NCBI GenBank assembly: GCA_035459025.1
Contig: DATHYT010000047.1
Location: 7,740 to 71,739 of the forward strand
Direction of reading: 5' to 3'
Source of the DNA: JAABQT01 sp035459025
Lineage (GTDB): Bacteria; Pseudomonadota; Gammaproteobacteria; Burkholderiales; SG8-39
DNA: 64,000 nucleotides
The notes beneath the pieces are model-generated. The model worked only from the letters and a program-made list of their open reading frames with translations. It ran no database searches and was not told the origin of the DNA. The position numbers and the translations under genes were made by a program. Each line of letters begins with the position of its first letter. Position 1 is the stretch's first letter. Shown here piece by piece: positions 25,304-33,941 of this stretch.

Positions 25304-25729
25304 TCAGCGCTGCGCGCGTGTGCGCGCCGCCGGCAGCGCCGCGATCACCTCGACCTCGAGCAGCAGGTCGTCGTGCACCAGCCGCTCCACGCCCACCAGC
25401 GTGCTCGCCGGCATCGCCGCCGGATCGAGGTAGCGCGCGCGCACCTCGCGGTACTGGTTCACGGCCTCGGCGCTCAGGCCCACCATGTAGCCGTTCATCT
25501 TGACCACGTCGCGCCAGGTGGCGCCCGCGGCCTTCAGGTTGTGCGTGAGGCTCGCGAACACCTGCTCGGCCTGCGCGCGCATGTCGCCCTTGCCGACGAC
25601 GATGCCGTCGCGATCGTAGCTCACCTGCCCCGACACGAACACCAGCGTCGCCGCGCGCTCCAGCGCCACCGTGTGCGTGAAGAAGCGCGGATCGAACAAC
25701 GCCTTCGGATTGAGATTGCGTCGCTTCAT
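25304..25729 (-). CDS. RidA/YjgF-family protein lacking the catalytic Arg
   Basis: A 141-residue Rid-family trimer subunit. The FVSGQVSYDRDG, DVVKMNGYM and EVEVIA strands match the family. In archetypal RidA, an Arg in the PARSCVEV segment binds the carboxylate of 2-aminoacrylate-type imines; here the segment reads PASTLVGV, so Ser replaces Arg. It therefore belongs to a Rid subgroup whose activity on such imines is doubtful. Its location directly after a PLP dehydratase/aldolase-like gene (overlap ATGA) still suggests it acts on that enzyme's product. Which reaction it performs is unknown. Confidence 0.88.
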   Translation of the reverse strand: MKRRNLNPKALFDPRFFTHTVALERAATLVFVSGQVSYDRDGIVVGKGDMRAQAEQVFASLTHNLKAAGATWRDVVKMNGYMVGLSAEAVNQYREVRARYLDPAAMPASTLVGVERLVHDDLLLEVEVIAALPAARTRAQR

Positions 25730-26838
25730 GTCAGCGCCCCCCGTGCAGTAATCGGCCACAAGGACTCCACCACGCCCTTGCGCACGCAAACATACCAGTC
25801 GTACAGGTTGATCGTCGGGTCGCAGTGCCCGGGCACGAGGAGCAGCCTCTCGCCGGGCGCAGGCGCGGCAGTCCCGGGCGCGACCTCGATGAAGCCATGC
25901 TCGTCCGAGGCCTGGACGTAGCTCAGGCCCGGGCGCTGCCACACCGCGGGCATGCCGGAATCGACGCTCGAGGCCTTCAGGCCCGCATCGACGATGGCGC
26001 GCGCGCCGCCGCCGCGGCTCATGACGGTCGTCAGCACGAACAGCGCGTGCGCAAAGCGCGGCAACGGCGCCGACTGCTCGTTTCGCGCGTAATCCGCATC
26101 CATGAACGCATACGAGCCCGGCTGGATCTCGTTCCAGGCGCCCGACGCCACCTCCAGCATGAAGGTGCCGCTGCCCGCCCCGGTCACCGTCGGGCATTCG
26201 ATGCCGTTCTTCTCGAGCAGCGCCCGCGTGGCTCGCACGTGCTCGCCCGCACGCTCGATGAGCGCGCGGCGCTCGGCGATGGAGCGTACGTGCTGCGCGC
26301 GCCCGTTGTAGGCCTGCAGGCCCTGAAAGCGCAGGTTCGAGCAGCCCGCCACCACGCGCGCCAGCGCGAGCGCGGGCTCGCCCGGCGCCACGCCGCAGCG
26401 CCCCATGCCCACCTCGAGCTCGATGTACACGTCCAGCTTGGCGCCGGCGCGGGCGGCGGCGGCATCGGCCGCGCGCGCGTTGTCCGCGTCGTCTACGCAC
26501 ACGCCGATGCGGGCGCGGCCCGCGAGGCGCGCCAGGCGCTCCAGCTTCTGTGCGCCGACGATCTCGTTGGTCACCAGCACGTCGGTGATGCCGCCCGCCA
26601 CCATGGCCTCGGCCTCCGACACCTTCTGGCAGCAGGCACCCACCGCGCCGAGCGCCATCTGCCGCTTTCCGACATCCGGGCACTTGTGCGTCTTGGCGTG
26701 CGTGCGCACGCGTACGCCCGTGCCGCGCACCGCGTCGGCCAGCGTGCGCAGGTTGGCCTCGAACGCGTCCAGCTCGAGGATCAGCGCCGGGGTATCGACC
26801 TCCTCCAGGCGCTGGCCGATCGCGGCGGGCGGCCTCAT
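25726..26838 (-). CDS. DSD1-type PLP enzyme (D-serine dehydratase / D-threonine aldolase-like)
   Basis: A 370-residue fold-type III (alanine-racemase-fold) PLP enzyme. Lys in RTHAKTHKC binds PLP, and the C-terminal GHCDPT holds the His and Cys that in eukaryotic D-serine dehydratase bind zinc. Members act on D-hydroxy amino acids: D-serine dehydration, D-threonine cleavage or D-threo-3-hydroxyaspartate dehydration. The exact substrate is not decidable. It overlaps the upstream MFS gene and the downstream Rid-like gene by four bases each, so uptake, conversion and a Rid partner are encoded together. Confidence 0.87.
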   Translation of the reverse strand: MRPPAAIGQRLEEVDTPALILELDAFEANLRTLADAVRGTGVRVRTHAKTHKCPDVGKRQMALGAVGACCQKVSEAEAMVAGGITDVLVTNEIVGAQKLERLARLAGRARIGVCVDDADNARAADAAAARAGAKLDVYIELEVGMGRCGVAPGEPALALARVVAGCSNLRFQGLQAYNGRAQHVRSIAERRALIERAGEHVRATRALLEKNGIECPTVTGAGSGTFMLEVASGAWNEIQPGSYAFMDADYARNEQSAPLPRFAHALFVLTTVMSRGGGARAIVDAGLKASSVDSGMPAVWQRPGLSYVQASDEHGFIEVAPGTAAPAPGERLLLVPGHCDPTINLYDWYVCVRKGVVESLWPITARGALT

Positions 26839-28016
26839 GCGACACCTGTCCTGCGGTGGTGGGTCATGCCGTACCAGACGATGGCGATGGCGACCACCGC
26901 GATCATCGGCAGCGCGAACAGGTTGACGCGCTCCCAGCCCGCCGCGGTCACCGTCAGGCCCGAGGTGAACGAAGAGATCGCCATCATGATGAAGATCGCC
27001 TGGTCGTTGGCGCCCTGTGCCTTCGCCATTTCCTCGGGGCGGTAGGTCTCGGTGAGCAGCGCCGTGCCGCCGATGAACAGGAAATTCCAGCCCACGCCGA
27101 GCAGCACCAGCGACCACCAGAAATGCGCCACCTGGATCCCCGAGAGCGCGATGCCGATGGTGGCGAAGTTGAGCAGCGCGCCGCAGAACATCACCTGCAG
27201 CACGCCGAAGCGCCTGATCAGGCGCCCGGTGACGAAGGACGGCGCGAACATGGCGATGACGTGCGAGGAGATGACGAACGCCGCATCGCCGTAGGGATGT
27301 CCGCAGACGCCCATCGCGATCGGCGTCGAGGTCATGAGGAAATTCATCACGCCGTAGCCGATGGCACCCGACATGACGGCGACGATGAACTTGGGCTGTG
27401 CCGCGATCTCGCGCAGCGGCCGCCCCACCGCGGCCTGCGCCTTCGCCGAAAGCGGCGGGATGTCGATGAAGCGCAGCACGAGCATGGTGGCGAAGGCGAA
27501 GCCGATGAGCGCGAGGTACGCGCCGGTGAACCGCGGCTCCAGGAGATCCACCGTGAAACGGCTGGCCGTCGGCCCGAGGATGCCGCCGACCAGGCCGCCG
27601 GCGAGCACCAGCGAAATGGCGGTGCTCTTGAAGTCGGCGCTCGCCACGTCGGCGGCGGCGAAGCGGTAGTACTGGCCGTACGCGTTGTACACGCCGAACA
27701 CGAGCGCGCCGAAGCACAGGAGCCAGAAGCTCTGCACCCATACCGCGCCGGCGCAGATCAGCGCACCCACCACGCCCCAGAGCGTGCCCTGGGTCAGCCC
27801 GCGCCGGCGGCCGACGCGCTTCATGTGCAGCGAGGCAAGCATGGTGGCGAGCGCCCCGCCGATCACCCAGCAGGTCACGGGCAGCGTGGCGAGCGCCGCG
27901 CGCGGCGCGAGCGCGAGGCCCGCCAGGCCGTTGATGGCGATCAGCGTGGCGTTGTTGGTCATGAGCAACGCCTGGCAGACGGCCAGCAATCCCACGTTGC
28001 GGCGGGTACTGTTCAT
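26835..28016 (-). CDS. MFS transporter, first gene of the D-amino-acid-like operon
   Basis: A 393-residue membrane protein with 12 predicted helices, of the YbfB/quinolone-like MFS type (VGRRRGLTQG loop between helices 2 and 3; TALLTETYRPEEMAKAQG between helices 10 and 11). Substrate is unknown; its fusion-like coupling to the DSD1 gene (ATGA) suggests a D-amino acid or related compound. ATG 28016 sits inside an inverted repeat, six bases from a -10-like GATACT, so the transcript may be leaderless and repressor-controlled. It is divergent from the radical SAM gene. Confidence 0.87.
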   Translation of the reverse strand: MNSTRRNVGLLAVCQALLMTNNATLIAINGLAGLALAPRAALATLPVTCWVIGGALATMLASLHMKRVGRRRGLTQGTLWGVVGALICAGAVWVQSFWLLCFGALVFGVYNAYGQYYRFAAADVASADFKSTAISLVLAGGLVGGILGPTASRFTVDLLEPRFTGAYLALIGFAFATMLVLRFIDIPPLSAKAQAAVGRPLREIAAQPKFIVAVMSGAIGYGVMNFLMTSTPIAMGVCGHPYGDAAFVISSHVIAMFAPSFVTGRLIRRFGVLQVMFCGALLNFATIGIALSGIQVAHFWWSLVLLGVGWNFLFIGGTALLTETYRPEEMAKAQGANDQAIFIMMAISSFTSGLTVTAAGWERVNLFALPMIAVVAIAIVWYGMTHHRRTGVA

Positions 28017-28028
28017 GTATACAGTATC
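28007..28028. promoter_or_regulatory. inverted repeat over the operon start, candidate GntR-type operator
   Basis: TACTGT (28007-28012) and ACAGTA (28021-28026) flank eight bases, with an inner palindrome TGTATACA (28016-28023). This resembles TTGTATACAA sites of FCD-type GntR regulators. It covers the MFS start codon and a minus-strand -10-like GATACT. No GntR gene is in the window. Confidence 0.4.
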
Positions 28029-28053
28029 GGCAGGACCGGCCATTCTAGAACGA

Positions 28054-29121
28054 ATGCAACGCCAGCGCGGCGCGCTTTCGCAGATCCAGGGACGCTTCGC
28101 GCCCGAGGCGCGCGCGCCCTTCGACGACGGCTGGACGCGCGAGGACCAAGCGCCCGCGCCGCTGCAGACCACCATTACGATCGAGCGCGCGCGCACGATC
28201 ATCGCGCGCAACGACTCGCCCGACATTCCGTTTGATCAGTCCATCAATCCTTATCGCGGCTGCGAGCATGGGTGCGTGTACTGCTACGCGCGCCCGAGCC
28301 ACGCCTACCTCGAGCTCTCGCCGGGGCTCGACTTCGAAACGAAGCTCTTCGCCAAGACGAACGCCGCGGAGCGGCTGCGCGCCGAGCTGGCCAAACCGGG
28401 ATACCGGGTCTCCCCCATTTCCCTTGGCGCCAACACCGACTGCTACCAGCCGGCCGAGCGCAAGCACCGCATCACGCGGCAGATCCTGGAAGTGCTCGCC
28501 GAATGCGAGCACCCGCTCACCATCGTCACCAAGTCCGCGCTGGTCGAGCGCGACCTCGATCTCCTGGCGCCGATGGCGCGAAAGAATCTGGTGAAGGTGT
28601 TCGTCTCCATCGGAACGCTCGACCGTGTGCTCGCGCGCAAGCTCGAGCCGCGCGCCGCGAGCCCGCAACGGCGGCTGGATACCCTGCGCGCCCTGTCGCA
28701 GGCCGGCGTACCCTGCGGCGTGATGGTCGCGGCGCTGATCCCGGCGCTGAACGACAAGACCCTCGAGCACGTGCTGGCGGAGGCCGCAAAGGCGGGCGCG
28801 CTGGACGCGGCCTATGTGATCCTCAGGCTGCCGAACGAGCTGAAGGACCTGTTCAAGGAGTGGCTCGGCGCGCACTACCCGGAGCGCGCCGAGCACGTGA
28901 TGAGCATCGTGCGGCAGATGCGCGGCGGGCGCGAGAACGACCCGCGCTTTCACGAGCGCATGCGCGGCACGGGCAACCACGCGGAGCTTATCGACAGGCG
29001 CTTCGACATCGCCTGCAGGCGCCACGGGCTGAACGGCCACGGCGGCGGGCGGCGCACGCCGGATCTGGACTGCAGCCGCTTTGTCCCGCCTTCGCCGGCC
29101 GGCCAGCTGAAGCTCTTCTGA
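28054..29121 (+). CDS. PA0069/SplB-like radical SAM protein
   Basis: A 355-residue radical SAM protein of the PA0069 family, related to spore photoproduct lyase. The CEHGCVYCYARPSH motif binds the 4Fe-4S cluster, and the preceding INPYRGCEHGC is diagnostic. The substrate is not established. The C-terminal tail ends PAGQLKLF. ATG 28054 lacks a clear ribosome site. Its last base forms part of the stop/start junction with the VanZ-like gene (TGATG). Confidence 0.88.
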   Translation: MQRQRGALSQIQGRFAPEARAPFDDGWTREDQAPAPLQTTITIERARTIIARNDSPDIPFDQSINPYRGCEHGCVYCYARPSHAYLELSPGLDFETKLFAKTNAAERLRAELAKPGYRVSPISLGANTDCYQPAERKHRITRQILEVLAECEHPLTIVTKSALVERDLDLLAPMARKNLVKVFVSIGTLDRVLARKLEPRAASPQRRLDTLRALSQAGVPCGVMVAALIPALNDKTLEHVLAEAAKAGALDAAYVILRLPNELKDLFKEWLGAHYPERAEHVMSIVRQMRGGRENDPRFHERMRGTGNHAELIDRRFDIACRRHGLNGHGGGRRTPDLDCSRFVPPSPAGQLKLF

Positions 29122-29480
29122 TGCGCGCCCTCGCCGTTACCGGTGGCTGGCTGCTCGCCGCCGCGATCGTCTGGCTCTCGCTCACGCCGTCGCTCCCGCG
29201 CCTGGACCTCGAGAGCGGCGACAAGCTTGGGCATTTCCTCGGCTACGCCGGCTTGATGTTCTGGTTTGCCCTTCTCTACCGGGCCGCGCGGGCGCGCATC
29301 GGCTACGCGCTGCTCTGGATCGCGATGGGCGTCGCGCTCGAGTTCGCGCAACAAGCCGGCGGTTACCGCAGCTTCGAGCTCGCCGACATGGCGGCCAACA
29401 CGCTCGGCGTGCTCGCCGGGGCGCTCGCCGCGTTCAGCCTCCCCAGAGCCGCGCGAGCACGGGAAAGAGAAACGCCGTAA
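29121..29480 (+). CDS. VanZ-like membrane protein
   Basis: A 119-residue protein with three or four membrane helices and the VanZ-family signature: SGDKLGHFLGYAGL after the first helix and LEFAQ before the ADMAANTLG motif that ends the family. Function is unclear outside teicoplanin resistance. It starts within the previous stop (TGATG). Its 3' 47 bases overlap the convergent lrgB gene. Confidence 0.85.
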   Translation: MRALAVTGGWLLAAAIVWLSLTPSLPRLDLESGDKLGHFLGYAGLMFWFALLYRAARARIGYALLWIAMGVALEFAQQAGGYRSFELADMAANTLGVLAGALAAFSLPRAARARERETP

Positions 29481-30156
29481 GCATCCCGTTCAGCCCCATG
29501 GCGAGGCCGGCAAAGGCCCCCATCTTCTCCGACACCTGGAAGGCGCGCGCCGTGCCGATGCCGTGGGCCGCCACGCCCACCGCGAAGCCCCGCACCGCGT
29601 GGTCCTCGATGCGCAGGGCGTTCAGCGTGCCGCGCGCGAGCACGGCGCCGAGGATGCCGGTGGTGACCACCAGTACCGCGGTGAGCGAGGGCAGCCCGCC
29701 GAGCTTTTCCGCCACGCCCATGGCGATCGGCGCGGTCGCCGACTTCGGCGCGAGCGACAGCAGCGTCTCGCGGCTCGCGCCGAGCAGCCAGCCGATGCCC
29801 ACCGCCGACACGGCCGCGACCACCGAGCCCGCGAGGAGCGCGCCGCCGAGCGGCACGAGGTTCTTCTTCAGCGTCTCGAAGTTCGCGTACAGCGGCACGG
29901 CGAGCGCCACGGTCGCGGTGCCGAGCAGGAAGTGCACGAACTGCGCGCCCTCGAAGTACACGCGGTACGGCGTGCCGGTGAACCACAGCAGCGCCACCAG
30001 CGCCGCCACGGCAATCGCCACCGGGTTGGCGAGCGGGTTCATGTTCGCTTTGCGGTAGATCCAGAAGGCGCCCTGGTAGGCGAGCAGCGTCGCCGTGAGC
30101 CACAGCAGCGGCGAGGCCGACAGGTACACCCAGATATCGGAGAAGCGCCCGCTCAT
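29434..30156 (-). CDS. lrgB: LrgB/CidB-family membrane protein
   Basis: A 240-residue protein with about six to eight helices and the LrgB signature: LAPKSATAPIAMGVAEKLGG, then AVRGFAVGVAAHGIGTARAF. With LrgA it forms a holin/antiholin-like pair that affects envelope lysis or, in plants and some bacteria, transport of pyruvate or glycolate. ATG 30156 overlaps the LrgA stop (ATGA). Confidence 0.9.
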   Translation of the reverse strand: MSGRFSDIWVYLSASPLLWLTATLLAYQGAFWIYRKANMNPLANPVAIAVAALVALLWFTGTPYRVYFEGAQFVHFLLGTATVALAVPLYANFETLKKNLVPLGGALLAGSVVAAVSAVGIGWLLGASRETLLSLAPKSATAPIAMGVAEKLGGLPSLTAVLVVTTGILGAVLARGTLNALRIEDHAVRGFAVGVAAHGIGTARAFQVSEKMGAFAGLAMGLNGMLTAFLFPVLARLWGG

Positions 30157-30485
30157 TTCTGCAGCGCCCGCATGACGAGCGCGGTCACGCCGATCGTGAT
30201 CACGGTGCTCGCCACCAGCGCCACGGTGATGGGCAGCCACTCGGCGCCCAGGCGCTGGAAGTGCAGCAGCACGCCGACTCCGGCGGGCACGAACAGCAGC
30301 GACAGGTGCGCGAGCATCCCTTGGCAGGTATCGCGCAGCCACTGGGGTGCCGAGCCGCGCGCGGCGAGCGACAGGAAAAGGAGCAGCATCCCGACCACCG
30401 GCCCCGGCACCGGCAGGCCGGTGACGAGCACCAGCACTTCGCCGACCAGCTGGTAGACCAGCAGCAGGGTGAACGCGCCGAGCAT
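30153..30485 (-). CDS. lrgA: LrgA/CidA-family holin-like protein
   Basis: A 110-residue membrane protein with four helices and the family motif PVPGPVVGMLLLFLSL followed by HLSLLFVPAGVGV. It is expected to pair with LrgB encoded directly downstream. ATG 30485 is nine bases from a minus-strand -10-like TAAGAT, within a 30-base gap to the divergent MATE gene. Confidence 0.9.
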   Translation of the reverse strand: MLGAFTLLLVYQLVGEVLVLVTGLPVPGPVVGMLLLFLSLAARGSAPQWLRDTCQGMLAHLSLLFVPAGVGVLLHFQRLGAEWLPITVALVASTVITIGVTALVMRALQK

Positions 30486-30515
30486 GCGGGGGGAATCTTA
30501 CGTTAGGCTCGCCGC
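30486..30515. promoter_or_regulatory. short divergent promoter between lrgA and the MATE gene
   Basis: On the minus strand TAAGAT (30500-30495) is nine bases from the lrgA ATG. On the plus strand TAGGCT (30504-30509) is six bases from the GTG of the MATE gene. Both predict leaders of zero to a few bases. Confidence 0.3.
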
Positions 30516-31853
30516 GTGAGCACCGCGCGCGCGCAGCGCCTCCTCGAGGGGCCGATCATCCCCACGCTCGCGCGCCTCGCCGCGCCGGGGGCGGCGCTCG
30601 CGCTGTTCCAGACCGCGGTGTCGATCGCCGACACCTACTTCGTCGGCCGGCTCGGCACCGCGGCGCTCGCCGGCCTCGCGCTGGTCTTCCCGCTGGTGAT
30701 GCTGATGCAGATGCTCTCGGCCGGCGCGATGGGCGGCGGCGTCTCCTCGGCGCTCGCGCGCGCGCTCGGCGCGGGCCGCGAGGACACCGCGAAGCGCCTC
30801 ATCGCGCACGCGCTGGTCATCGCGGTGGGCGGCGGGCTCGCGTTTACGTCGCTGCTCCTCGGCCTGGGCGATGCGCTCTACGGCCTGCTCGGCGGCGAAG
30901 GCGCCGCGCTGGCGCAGGCGCTCGCGTACTCGCATGTGCTGTTCGCGGGCGCGATCGCCGTGTGGCTCGCCAACACCCTGGCGAGCGTGCTGCGCGGCAG
31001 CGGCAACACGCTCGCGCCTGCCGCTGCGCTTGCCGCTGCGGCGCTGGTGCAGATCCCGCTCTCGGGCGCGCTCACGCTCGGCTGGGGGCCGTTTCCGCGC
31101 CTGGGCATCGCCGGCGCGGCGCTCGCCTACATCGCCGCATTCCTCGTCGCGAGCCTGATCATGGGCGCGATGGTGTGGCGCGAGGGCCTGCGCCCCGCGC
31201 GCGAGCACTGGCGCCTGGAATGGCGCGTGTTCCGCGAGATCCTTCGCGTCGGCGCGGTGTCTTCGGTCGGTGCGCTGCAGACGGTGCTCACCGCGGTGGT
31301 GCTGACCGGCTTCGTCGGCAGCTTCGGCACCGCGGCGCTCGCCGGCTACGGCGTGGGCGTGCGCCTCGAACTGCTGCAGATCCCGCTGGTCTTCGCCATC
31401 GGCCAGGCGCTCGTCGTCATGGTCGGCACCAACGTCGGCGCGGGGCGCGGCGCGCACGCGAAGACGATCGCCTGGACCGGGACGGCGATCGCGGCCGGCA
31501 TCTCGCTTGCCATCGGCGCGACCGTCGCGCTCATTCCCGGCGTCTGGATCCGCATCTTCAGCGACGACCCGGCGGTGCTCGCCAGCGGGAGCCTCTACCT
31601 GCGGATCGTCGCGCCGTTCTACGTGCTGTTTGGCGCCGGCATGGCGCTGTATTTCGCCTCGCAGGGCGCGGGGCGGATGGTGTTGCCGGTGCTGGCCGGC
31701 ACGGTGCGGCTTGCGTTCGTGCTGGCGGCGGGTGCGCTGGTGGTGGCGCTGGACGGGCCGCTCGCCGCGGTGTTCGCGGTGATCGCGGGCGGCATTGCGC
31801 TCTTCGGCGGCCTCATCATCGCCGCGGTGCGCGCGGCGCGCTGGGAAGACTAG
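30516..31853 (+). CDS. MATE family efflux transporter
   Basis: A 445-residue inner-membrane protein with 12 predicted helices in two halves, characteristic of MATE/NorM-type drug or metabolite antiporters (ADTYFVGRLGTAALAGLAL in helix 1-2; VLTGFVGSFGTAALAGYGVG in helix 7-8, the corresponding repeat). Start is GTG 30516. It ends in a CTAG shared with the convergent hydrolase gene. Confidence 0.9.
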   Translation: MSTARAQRLLEGPIIPTLARLAAPGAALALFQTAVSIADTYFVGRLGTAALAGLALVFPLVMLMQMLSAGAMGGGVSSALARALGAGREDTAKRLIAHALVIAVGGGLAFTSLLLGLGDALYGLLGGEGAALAQALAYSHVLFAGAIAVWLANTLASVLRGSGNTLAPAAALAAAALVQIPLSGALTLGWGPFPRLGIAGAALAYIAAFLVASLIMGAMVWREGLRPAREHWRLEWRVFREILRVGAVSSVGALQTVLTAVVLTGFVGSFGTAALAGYGVGVRLELLQIPLVFAIGQALVVMVGTNVGAGRGAHAKTIAWTGTAIAAGISLAIGATVALIPGVWIRIFSDDPAVLASGSLYLRIVAPFYVLFGAGMALYFASQGAGRMVLPVLAGTVRLAFVLAAGALVVALDGPLAAVFAVIAGGIALFGGLIIAAVRAARWED

Positions 31854-32641
31854 GCGAGAAAGGCGGCGAGCGCGTCGAGCACCGCGTCGGGCGACTCGGC
31901 CATCAGCGAGTGCCCGGAGGGCGCGATCTGCACCACTTGCGCGCCGGGCACCTTCTGCGCGAACGCGAGGCCCGCCTTCGCCGCGGTCATCTGGTCGCGG
32001 CGCCCGAGGATGAAGAGCACGGGGCACTTCACTCGGGCCGCCGCCGCTTCGCCGCCCGCGTACTCGTGGCAGGCCTTGAGATCGCTGTAGAGCACGCCCG
32101 GTGCCAGGCGCGCAAGGCGCGCCAGCGTGTCGCCGTACATCCACATGCCGGGATTGGGATTGCCGCCGAGCGGCACCTGGGGCGCGTGGCCCCAGATGGT
32201 ATCCATGTCGAAGGCGTCCTGGCGGTTCTCCTTTGCCGCGCCGAGGAACGCATCCGACACCTTCATCGGATAGGCGATGCCGAGGAGCGCGATCTTCTCG
32301 ATGCGCCCGGGATGGCGCGCCGCGCATTCCAGCGCGACGAGCGCGCCCATCGAATGCCCGACGACGCTCGCTTTGTCGAGCTTCGCCGCGTCCAGCAGCC
32401 GCAGCACCCAGTCGGCCATCTCCGCGATCGTCCCGAGCGGCGGGCCCGCGGAGCGCCCGTGCCCGGGAAAATCCAGCGCCAGGGCGTTGCGCCCGTGGTA
32501 ACCGAAGTAGCGGCTCTGCAATCCGAACCAGGAATGGTCCAGGCCCGCGCCGTGCGCAAATATCAGCGTCGGCCGCGCCGGATCGGGCGCGTGCGCCGCC
32601 GTGTAGGCGAAGGCCTGCCTGCCGTCGACAGCGAAATTCAC
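31850..32641 (-). CDS. alpha/beta hydrolase
   Basis: A 263-residue alpha/beta-hydrolase with oxyanion FAHGAGLDHSWF, nucleophile Ser in GHSMGAL, acid Asp in GRRDQMTA and His in SGHSLMAES. Likely a carboxylester or lactone hydrolase; the substrate is unknown. GTG 32641 overlaps the TGA of the upstream metY gene (GTGA), so it is co-translated with it. Ends in a CTAG shared with the MATE gene. Confidence 0.88.
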   Translation of the reverse strand: MNFAVDGRQAFAYTAAHAPDPARPTLIFAHGAGLDHSWFGLQSRYFGYHGRNALALDFPGHGRSAGPPLGTIAEMADWVLRLLDAAKLDKASVVGHSMGALVALECAARHPGRIEKIALLGIAYPMKVSDAFLGAAKENRQDAFDMDTIWGHAPQVPLGGNPNPGMWMYGDTLARLARLAPGVLYSDLKACHEYAGGEAAAARVKCPVLFILGRRDQMTAAKAGLAFAQKVPGAQVVQIAPSGHSLMAESPDAVLDALAAFLA

Positions 32642-33933
32642 TTCTGCGCGGCGCGCAGGCCGCGCGCCAGGTCTTCGACCAGGTCCTCGGCGTCTTCCAG
32701 CCCGATCGACAGGCGCACGGTGCCCGGGCCGATGCCGGCCTTCACCAGGTCTTCGTCCGTCATGCGGTAGTGCGTGGTGCTCGCCGGGTGGATGACGAGC
32801 GATTTGGCGTCGCCGACGTTGGCGAGGTGCGAGAAGACGCGCAAGCTTTCGATGAAGCGCTTGCCGCCTTCGCGCCCGCTCTTCAGATCGAAGGAGAACA
32901 CCGCGCCGCAACCCTTCGGCAGCAGCTTCTTCGCCAGCGCGTGGTCGGGATGCCCCGGGAGCTCCGGATACAGGACCTTGTCGACGGCGACGTTCGATGC
33001 GAGAAAGTCGACGATCTTGCGCGCGCTCTCCACGTGGCGCGGCATCCTCAGGTGCAGCGTCTCGATGCCCTGCAGGATGTGAAACGCCGTCATCGGCGCC
33101 ATGCAGGCGCCGAAGTCCCGCAGGCCCTCGCGTCGCGCGCGCAGGAGGAAGGCGCGCGTGCCCGACTCCTCCTCGAAGTCCATGTTGTGGAACCCTGCGT
33201 ACGGCGCCGTGAGCTGCGGGAATTTGCCGCTGTTTTCCCAGTCGAAGCGGCCCGAGTCGACCAGCACGCCGCCGATCGCCACGCCGTGCCCGCCGAGGAA
33301 CTTGGTCGCCGAGTGGTACAGCAGGTCCGCGCCGAGCGCGAACGGCTGCATCAGGTACGGCGTGGTGAAGGTCGCATCCACCAGCAGCGGCAGCCCCGCC
33401 TCGTGCGCCACCTTGGACACCGCCGGGATGTCGAGCACTTCCAGCCCGGGATTGCCGAGCGTCTCGCCGAACAAGAGCCGCGTATTGGGCCGTATCGCCT
33501 TGCGGAAATTCTCGGGCGTGCCCGGCGCGACGAAAGTCGTCTCGATGCCGAAGCGCCGCATCGTATAGCCGAGCAGGTTGTGCGAGCCGCCGTAGAGCGA
33601 GTTCGAGGCGACGATGTGGCTGCCCGCATCCATGAGCGTCGCCACCGCGAGGTGCAGCGCCGCCTGGCCGGAAGCCGTGGCGATGGCGCCGACGCCGCCC
33701 TCGAGCGCGGCCATGCGCTCCTCCAGCACCGCCACCGTGGGGTTGGAGATGCGCGAGTAGACGTGGCCCGCGCGCTCCATGTTGAACAGCGACGCCGCGT
33801 GCTCCGAGTCGCGGAACACGTACGAGGTGGTGGCATAGATCGGCACCGCGCGGGCGCCGGTGGTCGCGTCGGGCGACTGCCCGGCGTGCAGCGCGAGCGT
33901 GTCGAAGCCGGGATACTTTGGCCCTGCCGCCAC
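32638..33933 (-). CDS. metY: O-acetylhomoserine aminocarboxypropyltransferase (sulfhydrylase)
   Basis: A 431-residue fold-type I PLP enzyme of the Cys/Met metabolism family. The typical start (FDTLALHAGQSPD), YSRISNPT, the Gly-rich ASGQAALH loop and PLP Lys in SATKFLGGHG are present. It converts O-acetylhomoserine and sulfide (or methanethiol) to homocysteine (or methionine). O-succinylhomoserine use (MetZ) cannot be excluded from sequence. GTG 33933 is the only start close to the family N-terminus; its ribosome site is poor. Confidence 0.87.
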   Translation of the reverse strand: MAAGPKYPGFDTLALHAGQSPDATTGARAVPIYATTSYVFRDSEHAASLFNMERAGHVYSRISNPTVAVLEERMAALEGGVGAIATASGQAALHLAVATLMDAGSHIVASNSLYGGSHNLLGYTMRRFGIETTFVAPGTPENFRKAIRPNTRLLFGETLGNPGLEVLDIPAVSKVAHEAGLPLLVDATFTTPYLMQPFALGADLLYHSATKFLGGHGVAIGGVLVDSGRFDWENSGKFPQLTAPYAGFHNMDFEEESGTRAFLLRARREGLRDFGACMAPMTAFHILQGIETLHLRMPRHVESARKIVDFLASNVAVDKVLYPELPGHPDHALAKKLLPKGCGAVFSFDLKSGREGGKRFIESLRVFSHLANVGDAKSLVIHPASTTHYRMTDEDLVKAGIGPGTVRLSIGLEDAEDLVEDLARGLRAAQK

Positions 33934-33941
33934 CCCTGTCG

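Noticed and set aside
29434..30485. LrgA-LrgB read as a toxin-antitoxin module
   Set aside because: The family is a membrane holin-like pair and no small toxin or antitoxin features are seen.
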